Assembly: GCA_945864585.1 (NCBI GenBank)
Contig: CAMBCF010000045.1
Location: 1-37,823, forward strand
DNA length: 37,823 nt
Direction of reading: 5' to 3'
Origin: Bordetella parapertussis
GTDB lineage: Bacteria > Pseudomonadota > Gammaproteobacteria > Burkholderiales > SG8-41
Under the pieces are notes generated by a model. That model ran no database searches. It had not been told where the DNA came from and saw only the letters and a list, made by a program, of their open reading frames with translations. Positions 33,205-37,823 of this stretch are shown here, in pieces; the first letter of the stretch is position 1; every line of letters starts with the position of its first letter. The position numbers and the translations under genes are program-made.

Positions 33205-33938
33205 AGTTGCCCGGCTTGTTTAAGTGTGCCGGCAGCGTGAAGGGCAGCTAACCACGCGACCATGCCGCCTGCGCGCTCGGCGGTGGATTCCCACCAGCCG
33301 GTGCGCGGTGTCACCACGGCCAGCGGCGCGGCGCTGGTTCCGCTGGTTGCCGATGCAGCGATGTTGAACGATTCTGCGGGAATGCGACGGTATGAACTGA
33401 CAAATTTGACGGCTACCTTCTTGCCAGCCTGCTCGGCGAGAAACGCGTGATGCATACCCGCTACCTGCAGCACGGGCGGGCCAAACGGGTGGTCATAATA
33501 TTGCGCGTTGATGGGTGCGAGTGAATCGCCGGTGCCGCGTGTGGCGACGACCAGCGCCGCGTGTCGGGTGCTGCGCCGCAGTTTCTCCAGCGGCTGGCCT
33601 TTGATGGAAGCTGCATTCGGCGGGAACTCTGCGTAACCGATTTCTGCCGCGCTGCCGCTTGCGCACAGATTGCCGGATACACCCGCAGCCGATGTCGCCG
33701 GCGCATCAAACAGCGGCAAGCCGTCAATACGCAGGTTCGCGCATTCGAGGTACGCTTCATCGACAACAGTGTGCTGGATCGGCACGGACATGCGCGCAAC
33801 GTCAACGCCGGATTTTGCCGCCTCGCTTTCAAACCATACCCCGCTGGCCACATCGCCCGGTGTGCCGACGCGGTGGATGCCACTGGCGTCGAACGTGGCC
33901 ACCAGTTGCGCGGCCCACGGTGTGGTGAAGGCTATCAT
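32775..33938 (-). CDS. Putative M28-like metallopeptidase
   Basis: The 387-residue protein is not confidently placed. Its C-terminal two-thirds resembles M28-type aminopeptidases: an Asp-poor strand AALVVATRG, then PRTGWWESTAERAGGMVAWLAAL (a glycine-rich helix start seen in these enzymes), HAYATCGHELGHLGL near residue 255 with closely spaced His/Glu, and a final HDLTHLGGKVLSLAGSNLHFH metal-type histidine block. The N-terminal part may be a PA-like insert. No signal peptide is clear. It is the last gene of the minus-strand run from 36549, 48 nt after the nitrile-hydratase-like alpha gene, so it may be in that operon. A near-copy of the 16-mer found elsewhere lies at 33955-33970, just upstream of its start. 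Confidence 0.5.
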   Translation of the reverse strand: MIAFTTPWAAQLVATFDASGIHRVGTPGDVASGVWFESEAAKSGVDVARMSVPIQHTVVDEAYLECANLRIDGLPLFDAPATSAAGVSGNLCASGSAAEIGYAEFPPNAASIKGQPLEKLRRSTRHAALVVATRGTGDSLAPINAQYYDHPFGPPVLQVAGMHHAFLAEQAGKKVAVKFVSSYRRIPAESFNIAASATSGTSAAPLAVVTPRTGWWESTAERAGGMVAWLAALHAAGTLKQAGQLKRDVHAYATCGHELGHLGLQTLTQQQAPLVTYAKYWLHLGANLGGAGNLTMMIRAADTADSEAMRDLLMAEGYPAQHIHIEPISKISGEGHDLTHLGGKVLSLAGSNLHFHAASDRWPGNVNAAGIASISRAVARWVTRHAG

Positions 33939-33954
33939 TGAGGAAGAAGTGCTG

Positions 33955-33970
33955 TAAGTATCTGTTTTTA
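33955..33970 (-). repeat. A-rich 16-mer, copy 3 of 4 (two differences)
   Basis: The minus strand reads TAAAAACAGATACTTA, 17 nt upstream of the M28-like gene start and in the short gap after the alpha-like subunit gene. Confidence 0.5.
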
Positions 33971-33986
33971 TTTAGTAATTACCGCA

Positions 33987-34661
33987 TTAGCCAGGCACGC
34001 GTGGCACCGTCACACCTACCAATATATCTCGCGAAAGTATCTGCGCCAACTGTTCTTCGTTCCAATCGTCAGTGCCCTGTGGGCGCATCGGCACCACGAG
34101 ATAACGCATGTCCGCATTGGAGTCATGCACGCGCACGGTAACGCTGTCGGGCAACACGGTGCCGAATTCTTTTAACACCGCGCGCGGCTCAAACACCACG
34201 CGCGAGCGGTAGTTGCGGCTTTTGTACCACGTCGGCGGCATGCCGAGCAGTGCGCGCGGGTAACACGAGCACAGGGTGCAGACGATGACGTTATGCACCT
34301 CGGGCGTGTTCTCGACGACAATCAGCCGCTCGGCCTCGAGCATCGCGCCCATTTCGGCGCAGGCTTCGCGGCCATCCGCCAGCAGCCGCTGCTTGAACGC
34401 AGGATCGACCCAGGCGCGGGCAACCACTTGCGCGCCGTGATACGGGAATTCTTCGTCGAAGAGTTCCATGCGATGACGCACTTGCTCAGCGGTGATTACG
34501 CCTTTTTGTTCGAGCAGCTCCTGCATCGCACGGCTCATGATTTCGTATTCGCCGGGCGGGCCGTTGTCGTGTTCATTGACTGGCGCGTGATCGTCGTGAT
34601 CATGATCGTGCGTGTGATCGTGGTGGCTGTGGGCGTAATAGTCGTGGGTGGTATTGGTCAT
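33987..34661 (-). CDS. Co-type nitrile hydratase alpha / thiocyanate hydrolase gamma-like subunit
   Basis: The 224-residue protein has a His/Asp-rich N-terminus (residues 10-31, HSHHDHTHDHDHDDH) and a body typical of the alpha subunit. The metal claw Cys128-Thr-Leu-Cys131-Ser-Cys133 is followed by Tyr-Pro-Arg. C-T-L-C-S-C-Y marks the cobalt type; iron enzymes have C-S-L-C-S-C-T. The Arg after Tyr-Pro recalls thiocyanate hydrolase gamma, where nitrile hydratases usually have Trp, and a His-rich N-terminus is also seen in that family. The beta subunit is encoded by two separate genes upstream, as in scnBAC. It hydrates nitriles or thiocyanate or a relative; the substrate cannot be decided. No activator gene is visible. 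Separated from the half-beta genes by 152 nt with a repeat. Confidence 0.85.
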   Translation of the reverse strand: MTNTTHDYYAHSHHDHTHDHDHDDHAPVNEHDNGPPGEYEIMSRAMQELLEQKGVITAEQVRHRMELFDEEFPYHGAQVVARAWVDPAFKQRLLADGREACAEMGAMLEAERLIVVENTPEVHNVIVCTLCSCYPRALLGMPPTWYKSRNYRSRVVFEPRAVLKEFGTVLPDSVTVRVHDSNADMRYLVVPMRPQGTDDWNEEQLAQILSRDILVGVTVPRVPG

Positions 34662-34694
34662 GTTGGCGCTTTCGGGTCAAGTTCAAAACGTTTT

Positions 34695-34803
34695 GCCACA
34701 GATTTACACAGATGAACGCGGATTACTTCAAATACAGAGCGGCCACCGCGGCGAAGGATGTTGCTTTTGCTTTCATCTGTGTAAATCTGTGTAAATCTGT
34801 GGC
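34695..34803. repeat. Inverted repeat with 10-bp tandem unit between the two subunit genes
   Basis: GCCACAGATTTACACAGATG (34695 on) is matched in reverse complement by 34772-34803, which carries one extra 10-bp unit (ATCTGTGTAA repeated). On the minus strand it begins about 10 nt after the stop of the upstream half-beta gene and ends 34 nt before the start of the alpha-like gene. A hairpin with a 55-nt loop is possible in the operon mRNA. Confidence 0.75.
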
Positions 34804-34813
34804 GAATAAACCT

Positions 34814-35146
34814 TTAGCCTTGCACCGGTTCCAGCCAGTGTTCGAATATTTCCATTTCGATGATGTCATTCGCCGGGCCGCTGTAGCCGGGCCACACTTG
34901 CGTTTGCAGAAAGCGCACGCGATAGAGCACTTTCGCAGGCAGGCCGTCAAAGCCGTAGGCGAGTTCTTCGGGGTTCGGGTACGCGCCGCAGATGCGCTCG
35001 ATCACGCCCTGCTTGCCGCGTATATACGTGGGTGTACGGCGATGGCCGGGCGGAAACGCGCGTTTCACTACGACCTTGTCGCCAATGGCGTAGCGATGCA
35101 CCGGCGCCGGCGTGTAGGTGGATTTGAACGAGGCTTCGCGGCTCAT
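34814..35146 (-). CDS. Nitrile hydratase beta C-terminal domain / thiocyanate hydrolase alpha-like (SH3-like)
   Basis: The 110-residue protein corresponds to the C-terminal SH3-like half of a nitrile hydratase beta chain. It has FPPGHRRTPTYIRGKQGVIE near residue 35 and LYRVRFLQTQVWPGY near residue 80, both standard there. It has no N-terminal helical half; that is supplied by the separate upstream gene, which it overlaps by 4 nt (ATGA). In Thiobacillus scnBAC the same split and order occur (beta, alpha, gamma). It packs against the alpha-like subunit at the active site. Confidence 0.83.
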   Translation of the reverse strand: MSREASFKSTYTPAPVHRYAIGDKVVVKRAFPPGHRRTPTYIRGKQGVIERICGAYPNPEELAYGFDGLPAKVLYRVRFLQTQVWPGYSGPANDIIEMEIFEHWLEPVQG

Positions 35147-35496
35147 TTTTTCAGCGCTTTTTTGAGCGGCGATTCCATTTCATCGGGCACGTTAAAACGC
35201 GCACGGATTTCGGTCATCTTCGCGGCCAGCTCGTGCTCGGTGAACAGGCCTTTTTCAAGCAATACCGTGCGCATGGCGCTGGTGGTGATCTCGAAGTAGT
35301 GCAGGTCTTTGTAACGCTCGCCGAGGTCTTCGGCGGCGCGCCGCAGTTCATCGGTGCAGGTGATCTTGTGCATTTGCACCACCGAGCGCAGCGCGTTGGC
35401 CTGTCGCTCCCAGTGCTTCATGCCGTGATCGGTGGTGTCGACTGCGCCAGCAGGCTGGCCGCCGATGTCGGAGGGTAGTTGGGTGGTGTCGGTCAT
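35143..35496 (-). CDS. Nitrile hydratase beta N-terminal domain / thiocyanate hydrolase beta-like
   Basis: The 117-residue protein has DIGGQPAGAVDTTDHGMKHW, then a helical region HKITCTDELRRAAEDLGERY and MRTVLLEKGLFTEHELAAKM, the N-terminal half of the nitrile hydratase beta fold. It stops where the SH3-like half would begin. Together with the next gene it makes up a full-length beta equivalent (about 227 residues). It lies 69 nt downstream of a Bug receptor gene on the same strand. Confidence 0.82.
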   Translation of the reverse strand: MTDTTQLPSDIGGQPAGAVDTTDHGMKHWERQANALRSVVQMHKITCTDELRRAAEDLGERYKDLHYFEITTSAMRTVLLEKGLFTEHELAAKMTEIRARFNVPDEMESPLKKALKK

Positions 35497-35565
35497 GACA
35501 GCTTAACCTCTGCTTGTGTGACGATAGATCAGCATAATCCGGTTGACGTTCGCCAGGCAACCGGA

Positions 35566-36549
35566 TTATTTTTCGCTGGCCATGCGGGCGTCTTTGGCGA
35601 CACGTGCCCATTTGATGAGTTCCGCCTTGATGATTTTATCGATTTCGGCGGCTGGTTTGAAATCGGTTTCGGCGCCTTCAGCGGTAAAGCGCTTTTGGGT
35701 TTCGGGCAGTTTGATTATGGTGCCGATCTCGGCGCTCAGGCGGTTGATAATCACAGGCGGCGTGCCCGCTGGCGCGCTAATGGCCCAGTAGTTTGACGAT
35801 TCGTAGCCCGGCAAGCCGGATTCGGAAATGGTTGGCAGATCGCGCAATAACGGCGTGCGCCGGGCGCCGCCGCTGGCGAGTGCCTTTAACTTGCCGGAGC
35901 GGATATGCGTGTGCGAAGTAACCAGCGACCCCACCTGCATATGCGCTTGTCCGCTGATCACATCGATCATCGCCGGGAAGCCGCCTTTGTAGAGCAATAT
36001 CGCCATGTCGATGCCGGCCATGCTGCGAAACAGCTCGGAAACAAAATGCTGAAAGCCCCCTGCGAAAGCCATATTGATATAGCCGGGTTTCGCTTTCCCG
36101 AGCGCGATGATGTCTTTCACCGAATTCACCGGGAACGAGGAGTTAGCGGTGAGCACGGAGGGGCCGCTGCCGAGCATCGCGATCCACACAAATGTGGTCA
36201 CCGGATCGTACGGCACTTTGCGTATCGCGGGATTCATGGCGTATGCGCCCGCGGCCATCAGCCAGGTATGACCATCGGGCGTTACGCGCGCGGCGATTTC
36301 GGTGCCGATAATGCCATCCGCACCGGTGCGGTTGTCGACGATGACTTGCTTACCGAGACGCTCGGATAAATGATGCCCCGTGAAGCGCGCCATCATGTCG
36401 TTGCTGCCGCCGGTGGCTTGCGGCACGATGAAGCGTATCGGCCTTGAGGGATAGCCAGGCTCACCAGCGGTGCCTTGCGCGAAGCCTGGCACCGATGCTG
36501 TGCTTGTCAAAATAAATAAATAAAAACAAACGCTTACAAAGTTTTTCAT
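35566..36549 (-). CDS. Bug/TctC periplasmic solute receptor, linked to the nitrile-hydratase-like operon
   Basis: The 327-residue protein has a signal peptide (KNFVSVCFYLFILTSTASVP, cleavage after about residue 25), then YPSRPIRFIVPQATGGSNDM, VIVDNRTGADGIIGTEIAA, YKGGFPAMIDVISGQAHMQV and WARVAKDARM near the end. It is complete and heads a minus-strand run of five genes. The linkage suggests that its ligand is a nitrile, amide or the acid derived from one, or that it is simply a neighbour; sequence does not decide. The 16-mer variant at 36521-36536 lies within the signal-peptide codons. Confidence 0.9.
   Translation of the reverse strand: MKNFVSVCFYLFILTSTASVPGFAQGTAGEPGYPSRPIRFIVPQATGGSNDMMARFTGHHLSERLGKQVIVDNRTGADGIIGTEIAARVTPDGHTWLMAAGAYAMNPAIRKVPYDPVTTFVWIAMLGSGPSVLTANSSFPVNSVKDIIALGKAKPGYINMAFAGGFQHFVSELFRSMAGIDMAILLYKGGFPAMIDVISGQAHMQVGSLVTSHTHIRSGKLKALASGGARRTPLLRDLPTISESGLPGYESSNYWAISAPAGTPPVIINRLSAEIGTIIKLPETQKRFTAEGAETDFKPAAEIDKIIKAELIKWARVAKDARMASEK
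36521..36536 (+). repeat. A-rich 16-mer, copy 4 of 4 (one difference)
   Basis: TAAAAACAAACGCTTA lies antisense within the signal-peptide codons of the Bug gene at 35566-36549, so here it is part of coding sequence. Confidence 0.5.
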
Positions 36550-36635
36550 GAGGGAATCCGCGGCTATTATGGTGCATCATATAACGCATCCATGACGCAT
36601 GATAAATGTTCACGCTCATGTGCAAAACCTTTTGT

Positions 36636-36664
36636 TTGACCCGCATAGGGTGCGGGCGTAGCAT
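36636..36664 (+). promoter_or_regulatory. Promoter for the CBS-domain gene with a hairpin in the spacer
   Basis: TTGACC (36636-36641) and TAGCAT (36659-36664) are 17 nt apart, matching sigma-70 spacing with 5 of 6 and 4 of 6 consensus bases. The spacer holds an inverted repeat CCCGCA (36640-36645) and TGCGGG (36651-36656), a possible operator. The gene starts at 36717, giving a leader of about 45 nt. Confidence 0.4.
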
Positions 36665-36716
36665 GAATTCGCGGTGCAACATCATCATTGAATGCCCTAA
36701 ACGGAGACGCATCACC

Positions 36717-37148
36717 ATGGAACGCACGATACGCGATGTCATTAAAAATCAGCAGCCGGTCATAGCACCAGCAGGCATGTTCGTGCAGCAAGCCGCTCAG
36801 GTGATGAAGGCGCGGCGCATCGGTGCGATTATGGTGGTCGAGCATGACGCGCTCGCCGGCATCTTCACCGAACGGGATGCGCTGAATCGCGTGGTGGCCG
36901 AGAGCCGCGATGCGAGTACCACCACGCTGGCGGAAGTGATGACCAGCAACCCGCGAACCGTCAGTCCCAACGCCTCGTTTAACTCGGCCCTTGAGATGAT
37001 GCACCAGGGACGCTTTCGCCACGTGCCGGTGGTGGAAGACGGCCGCCCCATCGGCATGATTTCCGTGCGCGACGCGATGGGGCCAGAGCTGGAATCGTTC
37101 GTCTACGAAATCCTGCGTCAGGAGCAGATGTCGCAAGTGCTGGCGTAG
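36717..37148 (+). CDS. Two-CBS-domain protein
   Basis: The 143-residue protein consists of a tandem CBS pair. The first ends IGAIMVVEHDALAGIFTERD near residue 55 and the second ends RFRHVPVVEDGRPIGMISVRD near residue 123, both standard CBS strand-loop ends. Stand-alone CBS pairs sense adenine nucleotides and regulate partner proteins. The ATG at 36717 is preceded by CGGAGA; the longer frame from 36606 has no family match. It is divergent from the Bug receptor gene across 167 nt. Confidence 0.87.
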   Translation: MERTIRDVIKNQQPVIAPAGMFVQQAAQVMKARRIGAIMVVEHDALAGIFTERDALNRVVAESRDASTTTLAEVMTSNPRTVSPNASFNSALEMMHQGRFRHVPVVEDGRPIGMISVRDAMGPELESFVYEILRQEQMSQVLA

Positions 37149-37182
37149 TGCCATGGGGTCTTTGGTTATCACATCAATCAAC

Positions 37183-37545
37183 ATGTTACGTAACGTCTCC
37201 GAGCGGCTCGACGCCCTCTGGCACATGGCGCATTATGCGCAGCACCACCTGCAACGCCTGCTGGCCCTCCTCCTGCTAGGCATGAGCCTGCCCGCGTTGG
37301 CGGCCATCACCGCTGTCACCGTAAGCGCCCCGGCCAACAAAAGCGTGTTTACCGCCCCCGCCACCATTACGCTCAGAGCCACGGCCAGTGCCGCCACCGG
37401 CTACACCGTTCAGAAAGTCGAATTCTTCGACGGTGCCACCAACCTCATCGGCAGCGACACCACCAAAGCCTACAGCGTAAGTTGGGCAAACGTAGCGGCG
37501 GACACCTACAGCGTAACCGCGCGTGTGACTGCGGTCAGAGCGAAC
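37183..37545 (+). pseudogene. Secreted Ig-like repeat protein, N-terminal fragment fused to IS sequence
   Basis: From an ATG at 37183 (a longer frame opens at 37153) the product has an N-terminal signal region with basic residues, then LLALLLLGMSLPALA, followed by one bacterial Ig-like repeat. The repeat reads SAPANKSVFTAPATITLRAT, KVEFFDGATNLIGSDTT and WANVAADTYSVTARVTA, the usual form in large RHS or adhesion proteins. After about 37540 the frame reads antisense of a transposase and ends at 37740, so the rest of the protein was lost. Native length would be much greater. Confidence 0.65.
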
Positions 37546-37823
37546 CTGACTTTCCGTGTCGCTGCCAAATGCGATGTTGTACGCCAGACGAAATCCACCA
37601 TCGCCCATCTTCATTACCGTCGCCTCGGCGTCGGTAGTCGATGCGCGAGCGTCTTCGGGTTTCTTGCCTTGCCACTTCTTGATGTCGGCCAGTTCCGGCA
37701 GGCGCGCCAAAGCCGCTTCGATGCGGGCTTCACGTGCTAGCGCGGCGCGGGCTTGGGCTGCTGCCTTGCCCCGTGCTGGTGCGCTTGGATCGTCGCTGAT
37801 TTGCTGCTTGAGGGCCGCAACCC
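37540..37823 (-). mobile_element. IS1182-family-like transposase fragment (runs off window)
   Basis: The minus strand is open from the window edge and encodes an Ala/Arg-rich helical segment, then KPEDARASTTDAEATVMKMG and GGFRLAYNIAFGSDTESQV. This is the conserved core around the middle of IS1182/IS5-superfamily DDE transposases (STTD...MK...GGF...YN...TD). At about 37545 homology stops where a V-I/V-G-V-D strand should follow, and the frame passes into antisense of the Ig-like gene. It is a truncated transposase lying across the Ig gene. Confidence 0.7.

Noticed and set aside
33987-35496. Firm call as thiocyanate hydrolase (scnBAC)
   Set aside because: Gene split, order and Arg after Tyr-Pro agree, but three-subunit nitrile hydratases share the split; substrate cannot be read from sequence.
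36509-36524. AAAT microsatellite
   Set aside because: Only about three and a half units and it encodes part of the Bug signal peptide.

Overview
The window looks like a chromosomal segment of a betaproteobacterium, most likely Burkholderiales (Alcaligenaceae/Comamonadaceae-like). This rests on family recognition only. It carries four intact tripartite-tricarboxylate (Bug/TctC) solute receptors and two Bug 3' relics. It also has a three-gene proton-translocating transhydrogenase (pntAa, pntAb, pntB), a Co-type nitrile hydratase/thiocyanate hydrolase-like gene set, moderately high GC, and alternative GTG/TTG starts.

Layout. 1-1000: the end of an IS21-like element lies against a beheaded serine hydrolase. 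1319-5672: an MFS exporter, a dienelactone hydrolase relic, a glycolate/D-lactate-type FAD oxidase with a tartronate-semialdehyde-reductase-type enzyme, and a DUF1499 protein. 5844-11107: a tight plus-strand run of MocA-like nucleotidyltransferase, membrane C13 peptidase, MoxR AAA+ ATPase, DNA-deoxyinosine glycosylase and CoxE-type VWA protein. 11104-12936: an orphan GspE/PilB ATPase. 13251-19420: amtB, a FAS1-like dehydratase, a panE-type reductase, miaA and mutL. 19504-25098: pntAa-pntAb-pntB, then a small catabolic run (double carboxymuconolactone-decarboxylase protein, Bug receptor, SDR). 25159-25937: a TacAT-type toxin-antitoxin pair. 26145-33204: an accessory zone of decay containing a frameshifted CMD gene, an intact HIBADH-family dehydrogenase, two Bug 3' relics, an amidohydrolase 5' relic, one intact Bug, two tandem LLM flavin oxidoreductases, a broken mqsRA locus and a rearranged duplication. 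32775-36549: a minus-strand operon of Bug receptor, two half-beta subunits and a Co-type alpha-like subunit (gene order as in scnBAC), followed by an M28-like peptidase. 36717-37823: a CBS-domain protein, then an Ig-like secreted protein cut by an IS1182-type transposase remnant.

How the genes work together. The intact metabolic genes suggest uptake and oxidation of small organic acids: Bug receptors, 2-hydroxyacid oxidation, beta-hydroxyacid dehydrogenases and acyl-CoA hydration, with NADPH balance through PntAB. Housekeeping genes (miaA, mutL, pnt, amtB) mark stable backbone. The strongest unexplained signals are four arrays of short repeated units (7, 7, 8 and 10 bp), three of them inverted, each starting within about 10 nt of a stop codon. 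Next are the five-gene protease/AAA+/glycosylase/VWA run, the three-subunit nitrile hydratase-like operon, a 16-bp A-rich motif found four times, and a 103-bp chimeric duplication. No RNA gene, CRISPR array or replication origin was recognised.
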